A stretch of DNA of 64,000 bases from an uncultured Rhodospirillales bacterium (lineage in GTDB: Bacteria > Pseudomonadota > Alphaproteobacteria > RF32 > CAG-239): contig CACWQT010000008.1 of NCBI GenBank assembly GCA_902763185.1, positions 1-64,000 on the forward strand, written 5' to 3'. Under the pieces are notes generated by a model, which saw nothing but the letters and a program-made list of their open reading frames with translations, had not been told where the DNA came from and did no database searches. Below, one piece after another: positions 36,690 to 46,412 of this stretch. The position numbers were made by a program, and so were the translations under genes. Position 1 is the stretch's first letter. Every line of letters starts with the position of its first letter.

Positions 36690-38873
36690 CTACATGAACG
36701 AATAAGGGTTTATGTCAACATCAATTCTGACGTTACTTTTCACTTTAACCATCTTAAGCCATTTTTTCATCACCTCTTGGATATTGATGCTTTTGGCAGT
36801 TTTCATTAAGAGGCGATAGCGGTATCTGCCGCGCAAAAGCGCCATCGGGGCAGGGGCGGGACCAAGCGTTTCAATCAGTTCTGTATTCGGTGCACATTTA
36901 CCGAGATAATATGCCGCCGCTTCAGCCGCTTGTTGGTTAGGAGATGATACAATCACGGCTGCGAGTTTTCCGTAAGGTGGCATTTTAAGCATCTTGCGCG
37001 ATTGTTTTTCAAGGGTGATAAATTTATCGCGATTATGTTCAATTACCGCCTGTAACACCAAATTATCGGGATAGAGCGTTTGCAAGTAAACCATACCTTT
37101 TTTCTCCGCTCGTCCGGCACGTCCCGAAACCTGAGATAGTAGTTGGAAAGTCTGTTCGGTTGCACGCAAATCCGTTCCCATCAAACCCAAATCAGCATCA
37201 ACCACACCGATAAGTGTCAAATCAGGGAAGTTATGTCCCTTTGCCAAAATCTGTGTTCCGATAAGAATGTCCACTTCTTTCTGTTCGGTCTTATGAATAA
37301 CCTCGGAAATTTCTCGATAATTGGTGGTAATATCCGACGAAAGTATCGCCGTTCTGGCGTTCGGAAAACGAAAATGCACTTCCTCGGCAATCCGTTCCAC
37401 CCCCGGACCGCAAGCCGTCAATCCTTCTTCAGATGAACATTCGGGACAACGTTTTGGTGTCCACATCTTAAATCCGCAATGATGGCAAATAAGCTCGCCT
37501 GTTATCCGATGCTCGGCAAGCCATGCTGTGCAATGCGGACATTGCATACGGTGACCGCAGTCACGACAGATAAGAAGCGGCGCATATCCTCTGCGGTTTA
37601 AGAACAACATTGATTGCTCTCCGCGTTCCAAATTTTGTTGTAACTCATTAACCAAAGTCGGCGCTAAAAAAGATACACCCCATTCACCTTTAACCGGCTT
37701 GTCTTTTTTTATATCAATAATTTTAATTTCCGGTAACACAGCTTTGGCATAGCGCTTAGTGAGTTTTACACAGTCATATTTTCCCTCATCTACATTGGCA
37801 ATCGTTTCCAAATCAGGCGTTGCTGTTGAAAGAATAACCGGAATTTTTTCCAAGTGTGCGCGAAGCACGGCCATATCCCGCCCTTGGTAAGTGACTTGAC
37901 TTTCTTGCTTAAACGAGTGGTCGTGACTTTCATCTACCACAATAATCCCTAAATCGGCAAATGGCAAAAATAGTGCCGAGCGTGCCCCGACCACAACCTT
38001 TGCTTTGTTTTGTTGCACGGCTTTCCACGTAAGTGCTTTGTTTTTTATACCTACCTCCGAATGCCACACATACGGTGTCACGCCAAATCTGTTTTCAAAA
38101 CGTTTGAGCCATTGTGTCGTAAGTGAAATCTCCGGAACCAATACCAATACCTGTTTTTTTAACGACAAAGCCGCCGCAACCGCTTCAAAATACACTTCTG
38201 TTTTACCGGACCCCGTAATACCGTCTAAAAGCGTTGCTGAAAAACCGTTGTTAACACGTCGCACAAGTCGTTCTGCCGCCGCCTTTTGTTCATCGGTCAA
38301 TGTTGCCTGGCTATGAAGTTGCACCTTTTGTTCTTCAGCGGTTTCATTGATTAATATATCTTTTTTGTAGAGAAAACCGCTTTTAATCATCGCTGCAATC
38401 ACTTGTGCGCTGGCGCCGGTTTGTTCAATAATCTCTTCTTTTTCCGCCTCTTTTCCGTTATCCAAAAATTGAAAAACCGCTTTTCTGTTTTCGGTGATGC
38501 GAATACCATTAAGATTTTCATTTTTGATTTTAAGCCCGTAAACCGTCACTTTTTGTTTAGGAAGCTGATTGGTCTTTTGTCCCAAAACCATTTTAAGCAC
38601 AGCACCTTTGGGCGAGAGATTATAGCTTGCCACCTTTTCAATAAAGGCACGTAGCGGCGCCGAGATTAAAGGCAACTTCAAAACTTCAGTAATTTTTTTG
38701 ATTTTCTTATCTTCTATGTCAGCAGATTTTCCGATTTTCCAAATCACGCCGACATGCGTTTCCCGCCCGAACGGCACCACCACCGGTTGCCCGATTTTTA
38801 AGCTCTCATCGTCAGCTTTATAATCGAACACATCATCAAAAAAAATCGGGAGTAAAACACCGTAGATGGCCAT
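36690..38873 (-). CDS. priA: Primosomal replication-restart helicase PriA
   Basis: 727 residues. Restarts stalled replication forks by loading the replisome. The helicase shows GITGSGKTE and VVDESHD, and the eight zinc-binding Cys are present in CRDCGHRMQCPHC and CHHCGFKMWTPKRCPEC. The 3'-DNA-binding N-terminal domain precedes them. Starts 6 nt after the stop of chpT, so co-transcribed with it. Confidence 0.95.
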   Translation of the reverse strand: MAIYGVLLPIFFDDVFDYKADDESLKIGQPVVVPFGRETHVGVIWKIGKSADIEDKKIKKITEVLKLPLISAPLRAFIEKVASYNLSPKGAVLKMVLGQKTNQLPKQKVTVYGLKIKNENLNGIRITENRKAVFQFLDNGKEAEKEEIIEQTGASAQVIAAMIKSGFLYKKDILINETAEEQKVQLHSQATLTDEQKAAAERLVRRVNNGFSATLLDGITGSGKTEVYFEAVAAALSLKKQVLVLVPEISLTTQWLKRFENRFGVTPYVWHSEVGIKNKALTWKAVQQNKAKVVVGARSALFLPFADLGIIVVDESHDHSFKQESQVTYQGRDMAVLRAHLEKIPVILSTATPDLETIANVDEGKYDCVKLTKRYAKAVLPEIKIIDIKKDKPVKGEWGVSFLAPTLVNELQQNLERGEQSMLFLNRRGYAPLLICRDCGHRMQCPHCTAWLAEHRITGELICHHCGFKMWTPKRCPECSSEEGLTACGPGVERIAEEVHFRFPNARTAILSSDITTNYREISEVIHKTEQKEVDILIGTQILAKGHNFPDLTLIGVVDADLGLMGTDLRATEQTFQLLSQVSGRAGRAEKKGMVYLQTLYPDNLVLQAVIEHNRDKFITLEKQSRKMLKMPPYGKLAAVIVSSPNQQAAEAAAYYLGKCAPNTELIETLGPAPAPMALLRGRYRYRLLMKTAKSINIQEVMKKWLKMVKVKSNVRIDVDINPYSFM

Positions 38874-38879
38874 GTTCGG

Positions 38880-39482
38880 CTAGTCTCCAATCATCAACGA
38901 ATTACCCAAACGCTTCAAAGGCACGCGACTTCCTTCCAGATAATTCAAAAGATAATAAAGCGGGGCATAAACAGACTGGTTATCGGTGGCCTCTTTTCCT
39001 TCAAGGATTAAATCAATGTTTTTGATTTTGTTTTCATCCAAAGGCACTTCAGAAACTGCAGCAATCATCAAATTATGCTCAGTCTGCTTAATGGCAATTT
39101 TACCGCCCTTTGGAAGTGTATCCGCCATCATCATCGCCGCCGGCATAATAAGCTTATAAACCTGAGGTGAAGAAATCTCCAAATCCACTTTGATTTTATT
39201 TTTTGTTGTGCCGAGAGTGGTAAAATAATCTTTTATAATTTGTTCAATATCTTCCAGTTTTGCCGAAGAATTATTAAGCCCGAAACAAAGCCTGAAAAAC
39301 TTCATTCTTTTCGTTAAAACATCCGAACTGTAATTCAAAATCTTAAACACATCACTGTTATCATCATCGGCACTGCTGTCATTTAAGAGTTCCATTGCGT
39401 TGGCAACCGCACCGACATTACCGATAATATCATGTGATAATCTTGTTGCTACCACTTCGCTTAAAAAAACATTATCTATCAT
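38880..39482 (-). CDS. chpT: ChpT-type histidine phosphotransferase
   Basis: 200 residues. The phospho-accepting His lies in ATRLSHDIIGNVGAVANAMELL, which matches the first helix of ChpT, followed by a degenerate ATPase-like domain. In Caulobacter ChpT passes phosphate from CckA to CtrA and CpdR to time the cell cycle, and it is found across Alphaproteobacteria. Neither CckA nor CtrA is in the window. It sits in the order periplasmic protein, chpT, priA with gaps of 14 and 6 nt. Confidence 0.82.
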   Translation of the reverse strand: MIDNVFLSEVVATRLSHDIIGNVGAVANAMELLNDSSADDDNSDVFKILNYSSDVLTKRMKFFRLCFGLNNSSAKLEDIEQIIKDYFTTLGTTKNKIKVDLEISSPQVYKLIMPAAMMMADTLPKGGKIAIKQTEHNLMIAAVSEVPLDENKIKNIDLILEGKEATDNQSVYAPLYYLLNYLEGSRVPLKRLGNSLMIGD

Positions 39483-39496
39483 ATCAGGTTCTCTTT

Positions 39497-40462
39497 CTAA
39501 AAATTATAATAAGGGATATTGGCCAATCTGGAGTCTTCATTAAGCATGCGCGCACTGTCCAAATCTTTAAGCACCGGATCAACCAGCTCCAAATTACCGG
39601 TTGTTGCCTGCATATAAGGTTTTTTACCACCCAATCCCCATTTAACTTCACTGGTATTATCGGGAGGTCCGTAACGCAAATCAATCCGTCGCCAAAAATC
39701 ATAGATTTTTAAGTTGTTGATATAAACTTGCGGAGATGCTTTACTATCCGAAATCGGCACTTCACTTTTATAAATAATATGGTGCGCCAAATTATCGGTA
39801 AAAGATGAGGTATAAAGAATAGTCATGGTTTCTTTAGTGGAAACGCGATTATAAACTTCTAATGCCACATATTCAAAGCCGTTTTCTCTGGCAATTCCGG
39901 CAGCACAAGCCCTCAATCGCTCAAACCCGACAATACCGTGAATACGGCAGATTTCTTCACTTCGCCATCTGATAAAATTAGGGATACGCACATCCTGCAT
40001 AATTCGCCGATATCCTTGAGCTGTTAATATGGTTTCTATCTCTTTGGGTGACATTCTGAGCTTAACTCCGGAAATATCCAAATAAGCGGCATTAGACCGA
40101 CGGTTAAGTCGAGCTTGCTCAACGCGTTTCTTTTCAGTTTTTTCGAGGGTATTGGTATCTTCAATATTAAAAAGATCGCTTGTTCCCTTGGTAATAAGGC
40201 TTCTGAGCCATGTTTCAGTTTCCGGTCTTTCAACCGGCACGCTATCAGCCGACGTTTTGTCTTTTGTATCAGAATTTTCAGGTTTTTGCGGTGCATTTGC
40301 TGCCAAATTTTCACTAAAAGATTTGGTGGCGTTTATTTTAGGGGCATCTTCATCATTTACAGCACTGATATAGCCCGATGCGTCATCTGCCACACCGAGC
40401 GATGTCGCAAATATTCCGCCACACACCAATAAAGCCATATATAAAGCATTGTTTTTACGCAT
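39497..40462 (-). CDS. Exported protein of unknown function, first gene of the chpT-priA operon
   Basis: 321 residues from the ATG at 40462 (AAGGGG upstream; a TTG two codons earlier is out of place). A signal peptide ends near GVADDASG. A disordered Lys/Asp/Ser-rich linker covers ~40-110. A folded C-terminal domain carries MSPKEIETILTAQGY and two Cys (EEICRIHG, LRACAAG) that could form a disulfide. No family recognised. Confidence 0.65.
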   Translation of the reverse strand: MRKNNALYMALLVCGGIFATSLGVADDASGYISAVNDEDAPKINATKSFSENLAANAPQKPENSDTKDKTSADSVPVERPETETWLRSLITKGTSDLFNIEDTNTLEKTEKKRVEQARLNRRSNAAYLDISGVKLRMSPKEIETILTAQGYRRIMQDVRIPNFIRWRSEEICRIHGIVGFERLRACAAGIARENGFEYVALEVYNRVSTKETMTILYTSSFTDNLAHHIIYKSEVPISDSKASPQVYINNLKIYDFWRRIDLRYGPPDNTSEVKWGLGGKKPYMQATTGNLELVDPVLKDLDSARMLNEDSRLANIPYYNF

Positions 40463-40585
40463 ATTCAATTGCCCCTTCCGCCCCAGTATAGCAGTTCTTT
40501 TTTAAAAATCATCTAATTTTTGGTATTTACAAACCGAATATCTGCATATATAACAAAAGCATTATATTTTAAGGAGTTTAAGTTT

Positions 40586-41935
40586 ATGGCACTAAAGGCA
40601 AATGTAATCGGTGCGGGGCTTGCAGGTAGCGAGGCAGCATGGCAGTTGGCTTTGCGCGGTGTTGCAGTAACTTTATACGATATGAAGCCGTTAAAGCACT
40701 CACCGGCGCACAAGTCGGATAACTTTGCAGAACTCGTTTGTTCTAATTCGCTGCGTTCTGATGAAGCCACAAATAGCGCCATTGGTCTTTTGCATCAAGA
40801 AATGCGTATGGCTCATTCGCTTATTATGGAAAGTGCCGATAAGACTAAAGTTCCGGCAGGGGGCGCCTTAGCGGTAGATAGAGAGGGTTTTGCCGCTTAC
40901 ATCACCGAAAAACTGCAAAATCATCCGAATATCACGATTGTCCATCAAGAAATTACCGAACTTCCTAAAGCAGATAACGGCATAACCATTATTGCAACCG
41001 GTCCGTTAACTTCCGATTCGCTGGCATCGTCAATCAATCAGGCAATAGGGAATGAAAAACTTTCCTTCTATGATGCCATTGCGCCGGTAGTTTATAAAGA
41101 GAGTATTGATTTTAATAAGGCATGGTATCAGTCGCGCTATGATAAAGGTGATAAATTTGATTATATCAACTGCCCCTTAAATAAAGAACAATATGATGAA
41201 TTTGTATCAGATTTGCTCTCAGGTGAAAAAGCTGAATTTCATGATTTTGAAAAGCCTGAATATTTTGACGGTTGTTTACCCATAGAAGTTATGGCCGAGC
41301 GCGGACATGACACCTTAATGTTCGGTCCGATGAAACCGGTCGGTTTGACTAATCCGCACAGCACGGAAAAACCTTATGCCGTGGTGCAACTAAGACAGGA
41401 TAATAAAGAGGATACCTTAAGAAACATTGTCGGCTTCCAAACCAAATTAAAACACCCCGAACAGATTCGCATTTTCAAAAAAATTCCCGGATTGGAAAAC
41501 GCCGTATTTGCACGTTTAGGCGGTATTCATAAAAATACTTTTATCAAATCACCGATTTTGCTTGATAATTACTTGCGCTTAAAAACGCATCCGCACATCA
41601 TGTTTGCCGGACAAATTACCGGTTGTGAGGGCTATGTCGAAAGCGCCTCAATCGGTTGGCTCGCAGGCTATTTTGCCGCCGCAATTTTGCAAAATAAAAC
41701 ACCGGTTTTACCGCCACGTGAGTGTGCATTCGGTTGCCAATTGGCGCACTTAACCGATACGACGGATATTGAGCGTTATCAACCGATGAATATTAATTTC
41801 GGTCTGTTTCCGGAGCTTCCCAAAGAGATAACGGCTAAAGGTAAAATCCGCCATTTAAAAGGTGCAGAGAAAAAGAACGCTTTAACCGCGCGTGCACTTA
41901 ACGCAGCTGAAAGGTGGCTTAATGAAAACGCCTGA
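40586..41935 (+). CDS. trmFO: Methylenetetrahydrofolate-dependent tRNA m5U54 methyltransferase
   Basis: 449 residues. Makes m5U54 in the tRNA T loop using 5,10-methylene-THF and FAD. The FAD-binding start [16 protein letters not shown] is followed by [11 protein letters not shown] and [12 protein letters not shown], both TrmFO hallmarks, and a GCEGYVESA segment. The start at 40586 follows AAGGAG; the open frame upstream is not translated. It overlaps the next gene by 14 nt. Confidence 0.95.
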   Translation: MALKANVIGAGLAGSEAAWQLALRGVAVTLYDMKPLKHSPAHKSDNFAELVCSNSLRSDEATNSAIGLLHQEMRMAHSLIMESADKTKVPAGGALAVDREGFAAYITEKLQNHPNITIVHQEITELPKADNGITIIATGPLTSDSLASSINQAIGNEKLSFYDAIAPVVYKESIDFNKAWYQSRYDKGDKFDYINCPLNKEQYDEFVSDLLSGEKAEFHDFEKPEYFDGCLPIEVMAERGHDTLMFGPMKPVGLTNPHSTEKPYAVVQLRQDNKEDTLRNIVGFQTKLKHPEQIRIFKKIPGLENAVFARLGGIHKNTFIKSPILLDNYLRLKTHPHIMFAGQITGCEGYVESASIGWLAGYFAAAILQNKTPVLPPRECAFGCQLAHLTDTTDIERYQPMNINFGLFPELPKEITAKGKIRHLKGAEKKNALTARALNAAERWLNENA

Positions 41936-42653
41936 ATTTCTTCCGCCTTTATCGGTTTTTGGGGCATTGATTCCTCAAAACAATCGTCCGCTAATGAAGG
42001 CCTATATCAAATGGTTACTTTTATTATCCAAACGAGGGCTTAACTTAAAACCGTCGTCGGATAAAATTTTTAATGAGTTGTATCGTGCCGTTCATCGCAA
42101 CTGGTCAGGCAAAACAACACTGGGTTATCTGCAACAAGAATTTATCAAAGAAAATTTATCACTGTCATTGTTGTTAGAGCCGTTGCAAGGCTTTGAATGG
42201 CTTTCTAAAAATCGTTATCCTTTGACTTTTACCGGCTCGTCCCCCATAATGTTGCAAATCATCTCGCCTGTGGCCCGTTTAATTGCCGCGCTTAATCATC
42301 AGCATCCGCCGTTTTATCAACCGTTTGCCAATTTGATATGTGTTTACTTAGGATTATATCTGCAACATATGCCCGAGCTGATAACGCTTTTAGAGAAGGC
42401 ACGCTTCAGCTTAAATCCCAATATGCCCCAATCCTTACCATTGTTACAAAATGAGGCAAAGCAAATTTTATCAGTGACTTATAATTTTTTATTTAAGTTG
42501 AGAATATCCTTTTATTTAGGGCTGTGTCAGGTGTTGTTGCAAAAAAAATCACATCAAAAGACGAATTTTCTTGATTATGTTAACGCAATCTTATATGGTT
42601 TATGGTATATCATAACCATCAGAGGTCAAAAACTTCCCGTGCATAAATTGTAA
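41922..42653 (+). CDS. Degenerate squalene/phytoene-synthase-like protein
   Basis: 243 residues, ATG at 41922 behind AAGGTGG, inside the end of trmFO. The order [31 protein letters not shown] and [14 protein letters not shown] follows the helix pattern of squalene/phytoene synthases, but the two Asp-rich motifs that bind Mg-diphosphate are absent. It is therefore unlikely to be a prenyl synthase on its own; it may be a partner of the next gene, as HpnC is of HpnD. The assignment is inference from weak similarity and position. Confidence 0.55.
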   Translation: MKTPEFLPPLSVFGALIPQNNRPLMKAYIKWLLLLSKRGLNLKPSSDKIFNELYRAVHRNWSGKTTLGYLQQEFIKENLSLSLLLEPLQGFEWLSKNRYPLTFTGSSPIMLQIISPVARLIAALNHQHPPFYQPFANLICVYLGLYLQHMPELITLLEKARFSLNPNMPQSLPLLQNEAKQILSVTYNFLFKLRISFYLGLCQVLLQKKSHQKTNFLDYVNAILYGLWYIITIRGQKLPVHKL

Positions 42654-42667
42654 AATAAGGTAAAAAG

Positions 42668-43513
42668 ATGAGTTCTATCGGTCGTTTAATCAGAAAAAAT
42701 CATGCTGCCGTGTTTTGGTGCACCAGACATTATCCCAAAGCCAAACGCGAAGCGGTATATACACTTTATGCCTTGTTTAAGCATTTTGATGATTTAACAT
42801 CAAGCCTTTTACCGGCCAAAGAAAAAGCCGAAATTTTAGCGGCATGGCAGGAAGAGGTGGTCAATATTTACGAAAAAAAAGTTCCGGTTACGGATATCGG
42901 ACGTCGCATTTATAAAAATTGTCTAAGGTTTAAGCTTCCGCGAGAATGTCTTGAGGATATTGTCAAAGGCGTTGCGATGGATTGCCCTGAAACAATGTTT
43001 CGGCCGAGCTTAAAAGAGTTTGAAAGATATTGTTGTTATATTTCAGAAATTCCGAGCTACCTGATATTAAAAGTCATTGCCGAGTTTGATGAACAAACCA
43101 TCAAAGCCTTAGCAAAATCAATCGGACAAGCCGTTGAGATTACACAAATTTTACGCAATATGAAAGAAGACGCCTTAGGCGGACATATTTATATTCCTGA
43201 GGAATATTTAATTCAAGCAGGGGTGGAAGATAATTTAACCGCAAAAGAAATTTTGGTTCATAAACACCTATATGGTGCACGTGCCAAGCTTGCCGAAATT
43301 GCCCGTCAGGCATACGTTGAAGCTTATCGTCTTTTAGAAGAAAATCATAACAAAAATTCCAAGCCGATTGTTTATATGTTAAATTTATATCATACTTATT
43401 TTGAGATGATGGATAAGCGCGGTTGGGAAGTTATCTCCCCTAAGCCGGAATTAAAGTTCAAAGACCGTTGTAAACTGATTTACAGAGCACTGTTTCATAT
43501 CAATGCCGCCTAA
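42668..43513 (+). CDS. Squalene/phytoene synthase-family protein
   Basis: 281 residues. The N-terminus NHAAVFWCTRHYPKAKREAVYTLYALFKHFDDLTSS carries the first Asp-rich motif as HFDDLTSS, without the final Asp of DDxxD. The second motif is QILRNMKEDALGGHIYIP (usually ILRDVxEDAxxGRxYLP). These enzymes condense two prenyl diphosphates to squalene or phytoene type products. The altered first motif leaves activity open. Follows the degenerate paralogue by 14 nt; no hpnE or squalene cyclase is nearby. Confidence 0.8.
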   Translation: MSSIGRLIRKNHAAVFWCTRHYPKAKREAVYTLYALFKHFDDLTSSLLPAKEKAEILAAWQEEVVNIYEKKVPVTDIGRRIYKNCLRFKLPRECLEDIVKGVAMDCPETMFRPSLKEFERYCCYISEIPSYLILKVIAEFDEQTIKALAKSIGQAVEITQILRNMKEDALGGHIYIPEEYLIQAGVEDNLTAKEILVHKHLYGARAKLAEIARQAYVEAYRLLEENHNKNSKPIVYMLNLYHTYFEMMDKRGWEVISPKPELKFKDRCKLIYRALFHINAA

Positions 43514-43518
43514 GTGCG

Positions 43519-43604
43519 AATTAAAGTTGATAAGTCCATAAAAAAACTTTGCAATCCAAACAAAATCCTTAAACTAAAGACCTGAAAATGGACTAACTTT
43601 AATT
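43519..43604 (+). promoter_or_regulatory. Long inverted repeat before the outer-membrane protein gene
   Basis: AATTAAAGTT-GATA-AGTCCAT (43519-43539) and its complement ATGGACTAACTTTAATT (43588-43604) are 48 nt apart and end 15 nt before the ATG at 43620. If transcribed they form a stem that could hide the start region. If not, they are a paired operator. No perfect promoter is visible. Confidence 0.4.
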
Positions 43605-43619
43605 GTTTAGGATACGATT

Positions 43620-44540
43620 ATGAACAAAACATCTCTATCAGTCTTAGCCGCAGCAGCAATTTTGTTGCCGAGCGTCGCATCCGCTGATGATGCAGATTTA
43701 GCAACAGAAAACACTCAAACTGTTGAAGAAACGGTTGCCAAAGCAAGTTCGCTCAAAGCTAATTTAAAGCGTGTTGCGTTAGAATACTTAAACCACAGCG
43801 TCACACACAAAAATGATCCGGCCTATCCCGATAGTTACAGTGATGATGAAGAAACAACCTTAGGCGGTGTGTTTGACGGTAATTTAACTTATGAAAATAC
43901 CAACATGGTTTGGATAAACGGTTTGTTTATGGAATACAGCAAAAACAAAACGACCGAAAACGGTATTACCACCAAAAACGAACAAAACGATGAGATTTTG
44001 CTCTTTACCGATTATACGCATAAAGTATGGCAGTTAGAACAGGGCGTTGTCGGTCCGTTTGCTTATTTAGGTTATGAAACCGAATTTACCGATTTTGACT
44101 TGATAGATGCAAACAATCGCAAGCACAGTTACCGCACCAAGATTTTACGTGCCAAAGGCGGTATCAAACTTTATGACGGCAAATACTTTAAGCAATTATA
44201 CATTGCCCTTGTTGAAGAAGATGATATGACCTATAACAATGATAACATGAAAACCGGTGGCGAAATCGGCTATGAGTTCAATTATCCGATTAACCCGAGC
44301 ACTAATTTTATTTCCGAAGGTTATGCACGTAAGTTCTTCAGCTATTCCAAGCGTGAAGCAACCGACTTCAAATACAAGATTGAGTGCAATAACCGTATTG
44401 AAACCAAGTTGACCGGAGATTTATATTTAGCCCCGTTCTATAATTACGAAATAGCCGAAACCAGAGGAGCCAGAAGCGCTCGTTCACAAAGCACAATCGG
44501 CTTATCATTGAGTTATAACAAGAGCTTTGATATCTTTTAA
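43620..44540 (+). CDS. Predicted outer-membrane beta-barrel protein
   Basis: 306 residues. A signal peptide ends at ASADDAD. A short charged helix follows (VAKASSLKANLKRV), then alternating strands with many Tyr, Asn and Thr, ending NKSFDIF with a terminal Phe. Its size and the YLGYETEF, YIALVEED patterns suggest a 12- to 14-strand barrel. No family assigned. It is 23 nt upstream of the GtrII-like gene and probably forms a transcript with it. Confidence 0.7.
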   Translation: MNKTSLSVLAAAAILLPSVASADDADLATENTQTVEETVAKASSLKANLKRVALEYLNHSVTHKNDPAYPDSYSDDEETTLGGVFDGNLTYENTNMVWINGLFMEYSKNKTTENGITTKNEQNDEILLFTDYTHKVWQLEQGVVGPFAYLGYETEFTDFDLIDANNRKHSYRTKILRAKGGIKLYDGKYFKQLYIALVEEDDMTYNNDNMKTGGEIGYEFNYPINPSTNFISEGYARKFFSYSKREATDFKYKIECNNRIETKLTGDLYLAPFYNYEIAETRGARSARSQSTIGLSLSYNKSFDIF

Positions 44541-44563
44541 TTAAACCAATCAAGGAGCCAAAC

Positions 44564-46126
44564 ATGAAATATCAGGAATTAGAAAACACGGTTAAAACAT
44601 GGTTTAAGGATTTAAGCCCTGTTTACAAAAAAGCGTTTATCATAAGCTTTGTGATAATAAATGTCGCGTTTTTGTTTCATACCGTTAATTTCATGTTTGG
44701 CGACCATGATTGGTTATATGTTCGCTCGCCCAACTATTGGAGCGAAGGTGCCTTTGAGGGAAGACCGTTGCATTTTGTTTTACAATCGTTATTTTTCGGA
44801 GGTCATGTTTTACCGATATTAAATAACCTGTTTTCATTTGCAGCTTTGGCAATAAGCGGTTTATTGTTGGCACGTTACTGGCAAATTCCCTTAAATGCGG
44901 TAAGCTATACGTTATTTGCAACATATGTTGCAGTTCTTCCTTATACCATGGTATGGTTGTTTTATGCCAAAGATGCGTTGATAAATTTAAGCTTGCCGCT
45001 GATTGCCATATCAGGATTGGTGTTAGCAGACAACGCTTTTAAAAAACGCTGGCACCATATCGTAGCAATTGCGTTATTTTATTTTGCTTTTGCTTCATAT
45101 GTGGCGGTTATCAATTTACTGGCGGTATGTTTCATCGGTAAAATTATTGCCGATTACCTAAAGCAAAAGAGTTTTATAAAAGTCGTGAAAGGGAAATTGC
45201 CGGCTGTGGCAGATATGCTTATCGCGTTGGTGTTATTTAAGTTAACGCTTGCTTGCTTGAGTTTAAGTTCGGATTACAACACCAAGGTAGTGGATTGGGC
45301 ATATTTGCCAGAGAAGTTGGTTGAAACCTTAACCGTCATGTTTACTCAATTTACGGTGCCAACACCGTTTATGGAACCGAAATATAAATATTTATTGCTT
45401 GTGATATCATTCTGCGGTTTAGGCTGCGGTTTGTATAAAGGCGGAATTAAAAAGATTGTGCCTTGTGTGATTATGGTTTTAGGCATGTTATTTGCCTCTA
45501 AACTAGCTTTCTTTATGGCCGATGAGCGCGGACAAGTATTAGCTGAGATGGAAAATTTTGCCTTTGTGCCGAGATTAGACTTTTATGGCTTAGCGTATGT
45601 TTACGCATTTGGTTTGGCATTGTTATTGAGCTATTATCCTAAGAAGTTGAAAAAGTGGGTTTTAGGGCTGGCAATGGTTGCGGCGTTTATGTCAGTTGTA
45701 AGAGATGTGTATGCCCAAAAGGTATGGAAATTAGGTTTTGATGCCGAGATGAAGGCCCATGAGCGGATTGTCGGAAGACTGGAGCAAATGCCGGAATTTA
45801 GGGCAGGGCATAAATATAAAATTTTGCAATTAGGGAGTTTATCGTTAAGAAAGAATTTCTATCGCGCGGTTGCAGGCGAAGAAACAAGTTTAGATATGTT
45901 AAGCACCTCGTTTACGCCGCAATACATGTCAAGGATTGTATATAATTTCTATTATCCGGAAGATATTTTCTATGATAACGCGTCAGTAAATGAATTATCG
46001 GAGAGGGGCAGAGAGTTTTTAAGAAATGCCAAAGTTTATCCGGCACTAGGTTCTATATTTATTGACGGCGATATTGTGATTGTAGTGTTAACCGAAGAGG
46101 GATTGGCAAAAGCCTTAGGGCACTAG
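44564..46126 (+). CDS. GtrII-like membrane glucosyltransferase
   Basis: 520 residues with about eleven transmembrane segments. The first periplasmic loop has FGDHDW and EGAFEGRPLHFVLQ, in the position of the catalytic acidic residues of the GtrII/O-antigen glucosyltransferase group. These GT-C enzymes add glucose from undecaprenyl-phosphate-glucose to O-antigen in the periplasm. The acceptor is unknown. The C-terminal ~120 residues form a soluble domain. ATG after AAGGAG. A structured 3' element starts 18 nt after its stop. Confidence 0.7.
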   Translation: MKYQELENTVKTWFKDLSPVYKKAFIISFVIINVAFLFHTVNFMFGDHDWLYVRSPNYWSEGAFEGRPLHFVLQSLFFGGHVLPILNNLFSFAALAISGLLLARYWQIPLNAVSYTLFATYVAVLPYTMVWLFYAKDALINLSLPLIAISGLVLADNAFKKRWHHIVAIALFYFAFASYVAVINLLAVCFIGKIIADYLKQKSFIKVVKGKLPAVADMLIALVLFKLTLACLSLSSDYNTKVVDWAYLPEKLVETLTVMFTQFTVPTPFMEPKYKYLLLVISFCGLGCGLYKGGIKKIVPCVIMVLGMLFASKLAFFMADERGQVLAEMENFAFVPRLDFYGLAYVYAFGLALLLSYYPKKLKKWVLGLAMVAAFMSVVRDVYAQKVWKLGFDAEMKAHERIVGRLEQMPEFRAGHKYKILQLGSLSLRKNFYRAVAGEETSLDMLSTSFTPQYMSRIVYNFYYPEDIFYDNASVNELSERGREFLRNAKVYPALGSIFIDGDIVIVVLTEEGLAKALGH

Positions 46127-46144
46127 TGCAAAATGATTTTTATT

Positions 46145-46275
46145 CTCCCCCTTGACGGGGGAGATGTCAACGAAGTTGACAGAGAGGGTGAAAACGCGAT
46201 AGCGCTCCGGCGCGCCAAGCATAGAACAAAATTTAAGGGCAGGGTGTAACCTTGCCCTTAAATTTTATGCGCGCC
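46145..46275 (+). repeat. 3'-UTR structured element, copy B
   Basis: Begins with CTCCCCC-TTGAC-GGGGGAG and TGTCAAC-GAA-GTTGACA hairpins in a 60-nt block identical but for one base to 56681-56740. Then GGCGCG (46209-46214), 13 nt, a perfect 14-bp stem (46228-46241 with 46253-46266), ATG, and CGCGCC (46270-46275), which pairs back to GGCGCG. Confidence 0.75.
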
Positions 46276-46291
46276 GTATTATTCTTATCAT

Positions 46292-46358
46292 AAAAAGTTA
46301 CCCACAAGCGCGCTAGTATTAGAAAAGCATACGCTCTTGATGGATAACTTTTTTTTTA
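46292..46358 (+). terminator. Imperfect T-rich hairpin with DnaA-box-like ends
   Basis: AAAAAGTTA (46292-46300) pairs with TAACTTTTT (46345-46353), partly extended by ACAAGCG/CGCTCTTG, followed by further T. Both arms resemble DnaA boxes (TTACCCACA; TTATCCATC on the reverse strand). May be only a terminator. Confidence 0.35.
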
Positions 46359-46382
46359 TATAACCTCACATAACTTTAGATA

Positions 46383-46402
46383 CAAAAACGCCCCAAAGGG
46401 CG
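46383..46402 (-). terminator. Terminator of the M16 protease gene
   Basis: Minus strand CGCCC-TTT-GGGGCG followed by TTTTTG, 10 nt after the stop. Confidence 0.75.
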
Positions 46403-46412
46403 CGAATAAAAA

